Below are positions 48,316 to 56,391 of a DNA stretch of 64,000 nt, in pieces. The notes beneath the pieces were generated by a model. The model was not told the origin of the DNA and did not search any database. It saw only the letters and a program-made list of their open reading frames with translations. How positions within the stretch are numbered: position 1 is the stretch's first letter; each line of letters begins with the position of its first letter. Made by a program: the position numbers and the translations under genes. Source of the DNA: Pokkaliibacter sp. MBI-7 (GTDB lineage: Bacteria > Pseudomonadota > Gammaproteobacteria > Pseudomonadales > Balneatricaceae); NCBI RefSeq assembly GCF_029846635.1, contig NZ_JARVTG010000001.1:3019501-3083500 (forward strand), given 5' to 3'.

Positions 48316-50418
48316 TCAGGGGCTGGTATCGCCGCTGCTATCGTCACCTGGCTCGCTGCTGGTGTCGTTGCTGTCGGTTGTGGTCGTGCTGTCATCAGCA
48401 GGGCCTGATGTGCTGTGACTGGCCGGTGCTTCACTGCCAAACCCTGACGACAGCTCCGGGCTCAGGTTGCGCAGATCAATCATCGGTGTGTGCGCGGCGC
48501 TGATGCGGCTATCGATGATCAGTACCTGCTGGGCATTGGGCAGGGCGCTGGCCAGCTGATGCAGATAGCGCTCCTGCACAAAGGTATGGGGGGCGCTGTC
48601 ACTGGCCTGCTTCTCGGCGCTGAAGCCAATGCTGTCGGCATTGGCCTGCGCCACTCCTTCATGGGCCTGGGCACTGGCCTGATCGGTGATGCTGCCGGCC
48701 TCCGTCCGGGCCAGATTCAGCAGCTCGGCCTTGTGTCCCTCGGCCAGTGAAATCAGCGATTGGGCATTGATCTGTGCCGCCTGCACGGCGTGGTAGGCGG
48801 CCGCCGCTCCGGCGGGTGGATGGATAGCTTCCAGCTCGGTGGCGACGATATGCACGCCGCACGACATGGCATCCAGCTGGCGCTGCATGGCACGGCTGAT
48901 GTCCTGATCGAGCTGGCTGCGCTGCAGGCCCAGCACATCATCCAGCGTGCGGTAAGCAAATACCTGAATCAGCACCTGATTGGCGCTGTTGCGGACCAGC
49001 TGAGGCAGATCGAGGCAGTGGTAGACGCTGGCCAGAGCATCGGCGTCACTGGCACCGATCTGGTAGAGGAAGCGGATATCCATATCCATCACCTGAAAGC
49101 TCTGCTGCTGATCATGACCGCTGGCAATCAGCTGGGTCTTCTCGCCGTCATGAGCGGCGTCCCACAGGCGGTTGGCGCGGGCGGGCGCAGCGCCATCAGC
49201 ACTGCTGATACTGCCCGACGGCTGGCTGCTGATCACGGCACCCAGTTCATGCACGCTGCCGTTGTCGACGGTAATCAGTTTGCCCAGTGGCCAGGGCAAC
49301 AGCAGATGCAGACCGGGCTGCAGCACCGCCACTGGCTGGCCAAGGCGCTCGTAGACGCCGCGCTGATCAAGACTGAGGCTGTGCAGGCCGCTCAATAGCC
49401 AGCCGCACAACAGCATCAGCAGGCTGACCGGCAGCAGACGCCGGCGGATATAGCCGAGCGCCCAGGACTGCTGCAGATCGACGCCCAGCGTCTGTTTGAT
49501 TTCCTTCTCCAGCCGGGCCATGGGCAGCGGCGGCCAGTCAAGGCAGTGGGCCAGCAGACTGTGCGCAGCAAAGCGCTGTTCGGCCAGCGGCAAAGGGGGC
49601 TGAAAACACTGCCACAGCACCCGCAGTAGTAGTTCCACCGCGATCACTACGGGCAGTAAGCCCAGCAGGTGCTGCAGCCCGTACCAGAGTGTAGGGCTCC
49701 AGGCGGCCAGCGGCAGGTTGAGGCAGCACAGCAGCAATACCAGCAATACACTGCGCACGGTCATGGCCAGTGCAGATGCCTCCGGCCAGTCTGCAGCAGG
49801 GCGGCTGATCAAATCTCGTTCCAGCACCAGCAGAGCCGCGGCGGGCAGCAGCAGTACGGCGACCGACAGAGCCTGGAGCAAGGGTGGCACCATAGCCGGT
49901 TGCGCCAAACCAGCGGCGATCAGCCCGGCCAGCTGCCAACCCCGCGCCACCAGTACCAGACTCAGTAATGCCAGCAGGGCCAGATGCAGCAAGGGCTGGC
50001 GCAGCAGGCGCCGGAGGGCGTGGGGCAGCAGCCGGAAACCTTCCTGATCGGTAGCATCGTTGCTGACGTAAGGGTCTTGCAGCAGCGCGGTCAGTAGCCG
50101 GTGCAAACTGGCGGGTAGGGGCAGTGGGGTCTGATCCGTCGCCGCACAGCGCTGACGGCTGCGTTGCCAGGCCAGCAGCAGGCTGGCAAACAGCAACAGC
50201 AGACTGGCACTGAGCTGGCACAGCGGTGGCAACCACAGTGATGTCGGGGCCAGCAGCAACATGACCACGGCCGTCAGCCACAGCAGCAGCGTCACGCAGC
50301 CAAGGCCGAGCAGCGCCAGCAGCAGGTAACGTGCCTGCGCAGGAGCCTGCGGATAACGGGGAAGATCTGAATGAGTGTCGGTGGCAGCCATGGTCAGGTA
50401 TCGGACAGGGTGAAACAC
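48316..50418 (-). CDS. Large polytopic SPFH protein, HflK-like (first of the operon)
   Basis: 700 residues if started at GTG 50418; an in-frame ATG at 50391 is equally possible, as neither has a good ribosome binding site. Residues 1-290 carry about six leucine-rich transmembrane helices, unusual for HflK. Another helix near 325-345 precedes a band-7 domain (QRGVYERLGQPVAVLQPGLH to VIQ-type core near 510) and an alanine/glutamine coiled coil. The last 45 residues are serine-, threonine- and aspartate-rich and probably disordered. It is preceded by a Zur-like operator. Function is unknown; it likely oligomerises with the two smaller SPFH proteins. Confidence 0.82.
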   Translation of the reverse strand: MFHPVRYLTMAATDTHSDLPRYPQAPAQARYLLLALLGLGCVTLLLWLTAVVMLLLAPTSLWLPPLCQLSASLLLLFASLLLAWQRSRQRCAATDQTPLPLPASLHRLLTALLQDPYVSNDATDQEGFRLLPHALRRLLRQPLLHLALLALLSLVLVARGWQLAGLIAAGLAQPAMVPPLLQALSVAVLLLPAAALLVLERDLISRPAADWPEASALAMTVRSVLLVLLLCCLNLPLAAWSPTLWYGLQHLLGLLPVVIAVELLLRVLWQCFQPPLPLAEQRFAAHSLLAHCLDWPPLPMARLEKEIKQTLGVDLQQSWALGYIRRRLLPVSLLMLLCGWLLSGLHSLSLDQRGVYERLGQPVAVLQPGLHLLLPWPLGKLITVDNGSVHELGAVISSQPSGSISSADGAAPARANRLWDAAHDGEKTQLIASGHDQQQSFQVMDMDIRFLYQIGASDADALASVYHCLDLPQLVRNSANQVLIQVFAYRTLDDVLGLQRSQLDQDISRAMQRQLDAMSCGVHIVATELEAIHPPAGAAAAYHAVQAAQINAQSLISLAEGHKAELLNLARTEAGSITDQASAQAHEGVAQANADSIGFSAEKQASDSAPHTFVQERYLHQLASALPNAQQVLIIDSRISAAHTPMIDLRNLSPELSSGFGSEAPASHSTSGPADDSTTTTDSNDTSSEPGDDSSGDTSP

Positions 50419-50462
50419 AAAACTGCGCTGACGATAGCCTGACCTCCGTGAGGGATGTAGAG

Positions 50463-50493
50463 GTGATGTTATAAAATCACATTTTTATCTCAA
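50463..50493 (-). promoter_or_regulatory. Zur-like operator overlapping a sigma-70 promoter
   Basis: Bases 50463-50485 agree with the gammaproteobacterial Zur box, as I recall it, at 17 of 22 defined positions; the core TGTTATAAAATCACA matches the palindrome TGTTATANTATAACA at 12 of 14. On the minus strand TTGAGA (50493-50488), a 16-base spacer and TAACAT (50471-50466) form a plausible promoter 48 bases upstream of the SPFH/ATPase operon. The operator covers its -10, as expected for zinc-dependent repression. Confidence 0.6.
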
Positions 50494-50613
50494 TCCTTTC
50501 TGCCTGAATTAGAGGGTGGATTCAGTGAATAATCCGCGCCGTTATACCTCCAGTGTTATCACCCGTTGCCAGCTGAAAAATGAAGACGAATCGCCAAGTG
50601 TGGCGCTTCGGCC

Positions 50614-50643
50614 AACGTGAAAAAATATAATTATTTTCACGTT
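50614..50643. promoter_or_regulatory. 30-base palindrome in the divergent regulatory gap
   Basis: Perfect 10-bp arms AACGTGAAAA / TTTTCACGTT around a 10-base AT-only centre. It lies between the Zur-like site and the ANR-type box, far from both start codons. It could be an operator for an unidentified dimeric regulator, or a hairpin. I cannot match it to a known consensus. Confidence 0.4.
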
Positions 50644-50715
50644 TTGCTATCTTTTTCATCATCCTTGGCTAATCTGGCGTATTAATGCGCCTTGCATAAC
50701 CGGGCAAAAAAATAA

Positions 50716-50757
50716 TTGATTAAGGTCAATGCGAGGTGGAATGGGAGTCGGGAAAAT
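50716..50757 (+). promoter_or_regulatory. ANR/FNR box and linked -10 of the PAS/chemoreceptor genes
   Basis: TTGATTAAGGTCAA at 50716-50729 is a perfect match to the Pseudomonas ANR consensus TTGAT-N4-GTCAA and one base off the FNR consensus. If centred at -41.5, the start site is about 50764, and a -10-like GAAAAT falls exactly at 50752-50757. This fits activation under low oxygen of the downstream taxis genes, as is known for aer in pseudomonads. Confidence 0.6.
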
Positions 50758-50848
50758 TCGCCGCCATCGCGCCTCAGGGTGTCACTGGATCGCAACCGCT
50801 GCCCTCTACGATCTGTTCCGATAGCCTCCACACACATAGGTTTATTGC

Positions 50849-51373
50849 ATGAAGCAGGCGATATCCCCGATCAACAATGAGATCAAACTGCAGGAAGACG
50901 AATTTATCGTCAGCAAGACCGATACACGTGGTGTGATTACCTATGTCAATCGGACCTTCATGCGTGTCTCCGGTTTCTCCGAGCCGGAAATGCTTGGCCA
51001 GCCGCACAATGTGATTCGTCATCCCGAGATGCCGCGCGGGGTATTCCGGCTGTTGTGGAAAACTCTGGAGAGCAAGCAGGAGTTTGTCGGGTACGTCAAA
51101 AACCTGTGCAAGGACGGCAGCTACTACTGGGTGCTGGCCAATATCACGCTGGATTACAACTCCGACGGCAAGCTGCAAGGTTACTATTCGGCACGCCGCA
51201 AACCGCAGGCCCGGGCGCTCAAGGCCATTCTGCCCCTGTATCAGGAAATGCTGCGCATCGAAGCCAGCTACGGCAAGAAGGATGGCGCAGAAAAGTCCAT
51301 GGCCTATCTGCTGGAACAGTGCCGCCAGCAAGGCGTGCCCTATGACGAGCTGGTGCTCGCGCTGGATCGCTAG
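50849..51373 (+). CDS. Stand-alone Aer-like PAS protein (CetB-like redox sensor)
   Basis: 174 residues, no membrane segment. Residues about 10-125 form a PAS domain close to the FAD-binding PAS of Aer: SGFSEPEMLGQPHNVIRHPE, LLWKTLESK, GYVKNLCKDGSYYWVLANIT. The remaining 50 residues are helical and may contact the receptor. Aer has this PAS fused to the receptor; here it is separate and followed 58 bases later by a chemoreceptor, as in Campylobacter CetB/CetA. It likely senses redox through flavin (inference from family). Confidence 0.87.
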   Translation: MKQAISPINNEIKLQEDEFIVSKTDTRGVITYVNRTFMRVSGFSEPEMLGQPHNVIRHPEMPRGVFRLLWKTLESKQEFVGYVKNLCKDGSYYWVLANITLDYNSDGKLQGYYSARRKPQARALKAILPLYQEMLRIEASYGKKDGAEKSMAYLLEQCRQQGVPYDELVLALDR

Positions 51374-51431
51374 TACCCGATAAGCCGCTGTTTGTCTTCT
51401 TTTGTCTGAACCTCAGGAAGTCGAGGGAGCC

Positions 51432-52934
51432 ATGTCTCAGGATTCCAAACCGAAAAAACGTGGACGTAGTTTCGGTAGTCTGTATCTCAAGCATCGCCTG
51501 CAGCTGGCCTGCTGGCTGTTTTCGCTGCTGGGGCTGGTGCCTGCCATCGTGCTGGCCGCCACCGGTCAATGGACGCTGGCGGGCTGGATGCTGATCCCCG
51601 CTGTGCTGATCATGGTGCTGTCGGTGCTGCACTATGGCCAGTCCAACCGGGCTCTGAGTGCCATCGAACAGATGCAGCGGGCGCTGGTGGCCGGCAACAA
51701 GGGCACCTTCGGGATGCGCATCAACCAGACCGAGCGTCTGGGGGAAGTGGGTTTTGTTGCCTGGGAGCTGAATGATTTCCTCGATAAGATCGAGACCTAT
51801 TTCAAGGAAGTGGACACCTGTTTCCGTCACGTCGCCAATGGCCGGTTCAACCGCTACGCGCTCTATCGCGGCCTGCCCGGACAGCTGCGGGAGTCCCTGC
51901 AGCGCATCAACGAGTCCATCGACAAGATGAAGCGTGGCTCCGAACTGGTGGCCAGCAACGAGCTGAACTCCGACCTGCACAAGCTCAATATCACCAATCT
52001 GATCCAGAACCTGCGACAGAATCAGGCCGATCTCAACGGTATCAGCGAAGACATGGAGCTGGTGGAGCAGATCGCTGTTGAGAGTGGTGAAGCCGCCAGT
52101 CAGAACCAGAAAACCGTGCGGCAGATGGTGCAGGCACTGCACAACATCAACAACACCATTGAGGCGGTGTCCTCGGTGGTCAACCAGCTCGGTCAGGACA
52201 GCCATCAGGTGGAGCAGTCACTGTCGATCATCACCGAGATTGCCGACCAGACCAACCTGCTGGCCCTTAACGCGGCGATTGAAGCTGCCCGTGCCGGTGA
52301 GCAGGGACGCGGTTTTGCGGTGGTGGCTGATGAGGTCAAGGCGCTGTCGAAACGCACCAAGGATGCGGCGGTGGACGTCACCGGCACCATCAGCAGTTTC
52401 AGCCAGCGGGTGGATCAGATGGTGACTCAGGCCGCTAACTCGGCCCGCGAGGCGGGAGAAATTTCTGCCATGGTCAGCCAGTTTGATGTCGAGTTCAGCC
52501 GTATGGCGACCTCTGCCGAACAGACCAAGGGCCGCATCAGTTATGCCAAGAGCCGCACCTTCGGTGTGCTGGCCAAGGTCGACCACATTATCTTCAAGCA
52601 AAACGGCTATCTGACCTTTGATGAGCACCACGACCACAGCGAGGAAGTGGCCGCAGTATCCAAACATCACACCGAATGCCGTCTGGGGCAGTGGTACTAC
52701 CAGGGCGTGGGAGCGCAGTTCTTCTCCCATGTACACTCGTACAAGGCCATCGAAGCCCCCCATGCGGCGGTTCATCAGGCGGTGCAGAAAGCCATTGCAC
52801 TGCGTAATGAAGACTGGAAATACCAGCCCGAAATCCGCAGGCAGATTATTAGCCTGATGGGTGATGCCGAGCGCCAGAGCGAGCGCCTGCTGAACCTGAT
52901 TGATGACGTTATCCGCGAGCGTCACCACGGCTAG
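51432..52934 (+). CDS. Chemoreceptor with CZB zinc-binding domain (CetA-like partner)
   Basis: 500 residues from the ATG at 51432, which follows GAGGGA; the TTG at 51402 is rejected. Two transmembrane helices (about 23-44 and 47-68) are joined by a very short loop, so there is no periplasmic sensor. The signalling tip DQTNLLALNAAIEAARAGEQ begins near 271. The C-terminus is a CZB domain: His385, Cys416 in HTECRLGQWYYQG, and His444 and His448 in EAPHAAVH are the expected zinc ligands. CZB domains bind zinc tightly and respond to oxidants such as hypochlorite in studied cases. The likely input is the PAS protein encoded upstream. Confidence 0.9.
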   Translation: MSQDSKPKKRGRSFGSLYLKHRLQLACWLFSLLGLVPAIVLAATGQWTLAGWMLIPAVLIMVLSVLHYGQSNRALSAIEQMQRALVAGNKGTFGMRINQTERLGEVGFVAWELNDFLDKIETYFKEVDTCFRHVANGRFNRYALYRGLPGQLRESLQRINESIDKMKRGSELVASNELNSDLHKLNITNLIQNLRQNQADLNGISEDMELVEQIAVESGEAASQNQKTVRQMVQALHNINNTIEAVSSVVNQLGQDSHQVEQSLSIITEIADQTNLLALNAAIEAARAGEQGRGFAVVADEVKALSKRTKDAAVDVTGTISSFSQRVDQMVTQAANSAREAGEISAMVSQFDVEFSRMATSAEQTKGRISYAKSRTFGVLAKVDHIIFKQNGYLTFDEHHDHSEEVAAVSKHHTECRLGQWYYQGVGAQFFSHVHSYKAIEAPHAAVHQAVQKAIALRNEDWKYQPEIRRQIISLMGDAERQSERLLNLIDDVIRERHHG

Positions 52935-52943
52935 CGAAGGGGG

Positions 52944-54848
52944 TTATATGGCGGGCAGGCTGCTCTGCTGCAGGTAGGGTGCAAGCTCACTGGTCGGCAG
53001 TGGCAGACTGTGCAGGAATCCCTGTATCTCATCACAGCGCATGGCTTGCAGGCAGCGGGCATCCTCTTCACTTTCCACGCCCTCGGCCACCACCTGCATC
53101 TGCAGACGGTGGCACAGTGCAATGATGCTGTCGACGAACTGCTGCTGGCGCTGCTGCTGGCTCAGTTGCTGTACCAGACTGCGATCCAGCTTGAGGATGT
53201 CGATCGCCAGAGCTTTCAGCGTTGTCAGCGAGGAGACGCCACTGCCGAAGTTATCCAGCGCAACACGGATACCCTGATCCTGCAGCGCTTTGAGTATACC
53301 GGCGCTACGCTGCAGATCCTGGGTCAGAGTCGCCTCATTGAGCTCCAGTACCAGCTGTCGTGGCCGCAGGACATGGCGCTGCAGGACCTGATTGATCCAG
53401 CTCGGCAGTGCCGGGTTGAACATAGAGATAGACAGGTTCAGTGCCACCTTGATGTCATCCGGCCAGCGCACTTCGCTGTGGTGGTAGTCGTACTCCAGGC
53501 GCTCAAACAGCCAGTTGCCCAGCGCCATCCCCAGACCATGGTTCTCCGCCAGCTCAAAGATCTCGATAGGGTGAATGGCGTCATAGTGGGGGTGCTGCCA
53601 GCGCAGCAGGGCTTCGATGCCCGTGAGCTGACGGTCGGCGGCGCGGTAGAGTGGCAGGTAATGCAGCTGCAGCTCGGAGGTGGCGTCGCAGAACTGCAGC
53701 TGGCGCTTGAGATCCAGCAGCAGCGTGGTCTGGCGATTCTGATGCTCGGCCATTTCGCTACGGAACAGTTCAACACGGGTGGTGGAGCCCGCGCTCTTGG
53801 CCTGATACAGCGCCAGTGACGCCGCCTGCAGCAGTTCGGCCGGTTGCAGACCGTGCAACGGGAAGATGCTGACGCCCACGCTGGTATCGATCTGGGTGGC
53901 CCGGCCCTTGATAAAGAAGTCAAACACCAGCGACTGACGGAAGTAGCGGGCCAGATCCAGCGCCTCGCTGTCGTTCTGCAGATTGTTGAGAATCACCGCG
54001 AAATTGTCGCCATCCAGCCGCGCGACCAGATCCTGCCGGCGCACATGCTCACGCAGACGCTGGGCGACTTTCTGCAGCAGCTCATCGCCCTGCCGGTGGC
54101 CGAGGTAGTGATTGATTTCCTTGAAGTGATTGAGCTTGATCAGGCACAGGGCAAAGTGGCTGTCGGGCTGACGTGAGTTCGTGCAGCTGGCTTCCAGACT
54201 GTCATTGAACAGGCCGCGATTGGCCAGCCCGGTCAGCGGGTCCTGATGGGCCAGACGGTTGAAACGTCTGGCCTGCCGCAGCAGGGTGATGATCAGCGTC
54301 AGCCCTACCGCAAACAGCCCTGCCAGCAGCCAGGCCAGATGCTTCTGTGACTCCAGCACCCCCTCGTACATCTTGGTCGATTCCTTGCCGGTGAAGTTGA
54401 GCATCACCAGCTCCCGCACCTGCTGCACGTAGGGGTAGAACTGTTGGGTCAGCTGTTGCTGCTGCGCTTTGTCACCCGCTGTCAGGTCAGTAATACGCTG
54501 TTCGTTGTCCTGCAGGGTGTTGTAGAGATTGCGAATCTTGATTTCGGCATTGAAACGCGCACGCAGGGTGCGGTTCTCCTTGCCCACCAGAAACACGTTG
54601 AGGCGGTTCCATAGCAGGTCATAGGAGAACATCAGCTGGTTGTGATCGATGGCGTTGGCGCCATACAGGGCAATGTTGGTGTAGAACTTCTGCAGCTCCA
54701 GTTCCAGCTGTGCCAGTGACCAGGCGGAGTACTGAATATGGTTGGAGACCAGCCGGGCGGTGCGGAAGTGATTGACCATGGAGAACACAGACGCCGTCAG
54801 GAAGACGGCGGCCAGCAGATAGAGAAACAGGAGCCGGATTCGCTTCAT
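52944..54848 (-). CDS. Membrane GGDEF/EAL protein with degenerate sites
   Basis: 634 residues. A transmembrane helix near 6-26, a periplasmic helical sensor (about 27-170), a second helix near 170-192, then GGDEF and EAL domains. The GGDEF loop reads LDGDNF near 276, so cyclase activity is unlikely. The EAL half keeps EALLRW near 412, LKLDRSLV and AEGVES, but the DDFGTG motif is LDNFGSG near 531, with one metal-binding aspartate changed to asparagine. It may be a weak phosphodiesterase or a c-di-GMP receptor. It follows a periplasmic protein gene by nine bases, its likely sensor partner, and converges with the CZB receptor gene. Confidence 0.88.
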   Translation of the reverse strand: MKRIRLLFLYLLAAVFLTASVFSMVNHFRTARLVSNHIQYSAWSLAQLELELQKFYTNIALYGANAIDHNQLMFSYDLLWNRLNVFLVGKENRTLRARFNAEIKIRNLYNTLQDNEQRITDLTAGDKAQQQQLTQQFYPYVQQVRELVMLNFTGKESTKMYEGVLESQKHLAWLLAGLFAVGLTLIITLLRQARRFNRLAHQDPLTGLANRGLFNDSLEASCTNSRQPDSHFALCLIKLNHFKEINHYLGHRQGDELLQKVAQRLREHVRRQDLVARLDGDNFAVILNNLQNDSEALDLARYFRQSLVFDFFIKGRATQIDTSVGVSIFPLHGLQPAELLQAASLALYQAKSAGSTTRVELFRSEMAEHQNRQTTLLLDLKRQLQFCDATSELQLHYLPLYRAADRQLTGIEALLRWQHPHYDAIHPIEIFELAENHGLGMALGNWLFERLEYDYHHSEVRWPDDIKVALNLSISMFNPALPSWINQVLQRHVLRPRQLVLELNEATLTQDLQRSAGILKALQDQGIRVALDNFGSGVSSLTTLKALAIDILKLDRSLVQQLSQQQRQQQFVDSIIALCHRLQMQVVAEGVESEEDARCLQAMRCDEIQGFLHSLPLPTSELAPYLQQSSLPAI

Positions 54849-54857
54849 GGCAGGACG

Positions 54858-55382
54858 TCAGTTAACCGACAGCTGGCGCAGATGCCAGACCATCACGCTA
54901 TAGGTGGCCGCTTTTTTCAGCTCAGGATGCTGATCCAGTGGATACATGACCCAGACCGGCCCCTTGTGGCGCACGTCCATGACTTCACCATCCACATGGG
55001 TGGCCAGCAGGATGTCGTAGTTCTGGGCATCGGCGACGGGAATGTCGGCCTGATAGTCATTCAGTGCCTTGGCAGTCACAGTATCGCCCGTGGCGCCCAG
55101 ACTGCTGAGCAGATCACGCAACAGCACACCGCTGTAATCGTGAGGTGTTTCACTCCACGGGTGGGTGGTCTGGTAATGGGACTGGGGCAGGGCATCGAGC
55201 ATGGCCAGATCGAAGTCGGCGCTGGTGTCGTGATTGCTCCGGCTGATCTTGCCGTCGACGCTGAGGATGATGTCGCCAGTGGGTGCTGGCAGCGCATCGG
55301 CCCAGGCAGTCATGGCCGTCAGCATCAGGCTGATGGCCAGCGCCAGACGGCAGCTAAAGCGATTCATGCAAGTAAGATCCAT
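54858..55382 (-). CDS. Periplasmic molybdopterin-oxidoreductase-fold protein, putative sensor partner
   Basis: 174 residues with a signal peptide ending TAWADA near 30 (an in-frame ATG at 55367 is an alternative start). The mature part resembles the sulfite-oxidase-type molybdopterin-binding fold in short form: HDYSGVLLRDLLSSLGATGD, VTAKALNDYQADIPV and GPVWVMYPLD. The cysteine that ligates molybdenum in true enzymes is not seen, so it may not be catalytic. It is nine bases upstream of the GGDEF/EAL gene, so it probably reports a periplasmic signal to that protein. The ligand is unknown. Confidence 0.75.
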   Translation of the reverse strand: MDLTCMNRFSCRLALAISLMLTAMTAWADALPAPTGDIILSVDGKISRSNHDTSADFDLAMLDALPQSHYQTTHPWSETPHDYSGVLLRDLLSSLGATGDTVTAKALNDYQADIPVADAQNYDILLATHVDGEVMDVRHKGPVWVMYPLDQHPELKKAATYSVMVWHLRQLSVN

Positions 55383-55733
55383 CTTCGTGTTTTACCTCAA
55401 CGGCAGACAGGCCATCACGGCCATTCTGTTACTGATACAGTGATTCGGGTTTCAGTTGGTAACAGCGGGCTTAAGCATACCACCTCATTCCCCCCGACTC
55501 ACCCCGGTTATAACGTGCCTTGCACAGCGGCTTCTGCACGAGGGTGACTGGCCGGTGCTCAGTCAACCCTGTTTCGCCAAGTGATCCAAGCGGCTGCCCG
55601 GACGGTAAAAACAGCGGCAAGTGACATTTGCTGACCCTGAAAGGCCAGTGCTGAGTGGCCGTGCGGAATGCCCTCGTTCCGACAACGGCGTGCTATGCCC
55701 GGGCTGCTATCGATCATTGAGGAGAGTCTTGTC
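55383..55733. other. 351-base divergent gap upstream of the lipocalin gene
   Basis: No gene or clear promoter is supported. It must carry divergent promoters for the molybdopterin-fold/GGDEF-EAL pair and for the lipocalin gene. Confidence 0.3.
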
Positions 55734-56309
55734 GTGGTTGCTGCACATCATCGATTCCATGCGCTTTGGCATTCACTGCATCACAGGCTCAGCCTGTTGC
55801 TGGTGGCTGCCGCCGCTCTGGCAGGCTGCACGGCCGTACCCGGCGGGGTGACGGTAGTGGAGCAGTTGCCGCTGCAACCCTATCTTGGCCGCTGGTATGA
55901 AATCGCCCGCCTTGATCATTCCTTCGAGCGCGGGCTGAGTTGCGTGACTGCCGACTACAGCCTGCGTGATGACGGCGGGGTGCGGGTGATCAATCGTGGT
56001 TATGACCCGAAAACAGCAAAGTGGCGCGTGGCTGAAGGCAAGGCCTACCGCAATGGTGAAGGTGAGGAAGGACGGCTGAAGGTGTCGTTCTTCGGCCCGT
56101 TTTACGGCGCCTACAATGTGATGGCCGTCGATCTGCAGCAGGGTTACAGCCTGGTGGCCGGCCCGGATCATGATTACCTGTGGATACTCGCCCGACAGCC
56201 CAGCCTGCCTGCGGAGATCTATCAGCAGCTATTGCAGCGGGCTGCTGCCGCAGGCTTTGTGACGGATGATCTGATCAGGGTTGAGCAGCAGGCGTGTCCT
56301 CAGCCGTGA
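55734..56309 (+). CDS. blc: Outer-membrane lipocalin (Blc-like lipoprotein)
   Basis: 191 residues from GTG 55734, which has GGAGAG at seven bases; an upstream ATG at 55668 has no site. A long N-terminal basic stretch precedes the lipobox LAGC. The lipocalin signature LGRWYEIARLDHSFERGL, then YSLRDDGGVRVINRGYD, RLKVSFFGPFYGAYNV and YLWILARQPSL, are typical of bacterial Blc, which binds lysophospholipids or fatty acids. Confidence 0.93.
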   Translation: MVAAHHRFHALWHSLHHRLSLLLVAAAALAGCTAVPGGVTVVEQLPLQPYLGRWYEIARLDHSFERGLSCVTADYSLRDDGGVRVINRGYDPKTAKWRVAEGKAYRNGEGEEGRLKVSFFGPFYGAYNVMAVDLQQGYSLVAGPDHDYLWILARQPSLPAEIYQQLLQRAAAAGFVTDDLIRVEQQACPQP

Positions 56310-56391
56310 GCAGGTTCTGAGTATGCATTCTGAGAGTGTGGTTCCAGACGCCTGCTGATCTTCCTATGCGCTGCCGCGTGCCGGGAGCGGC

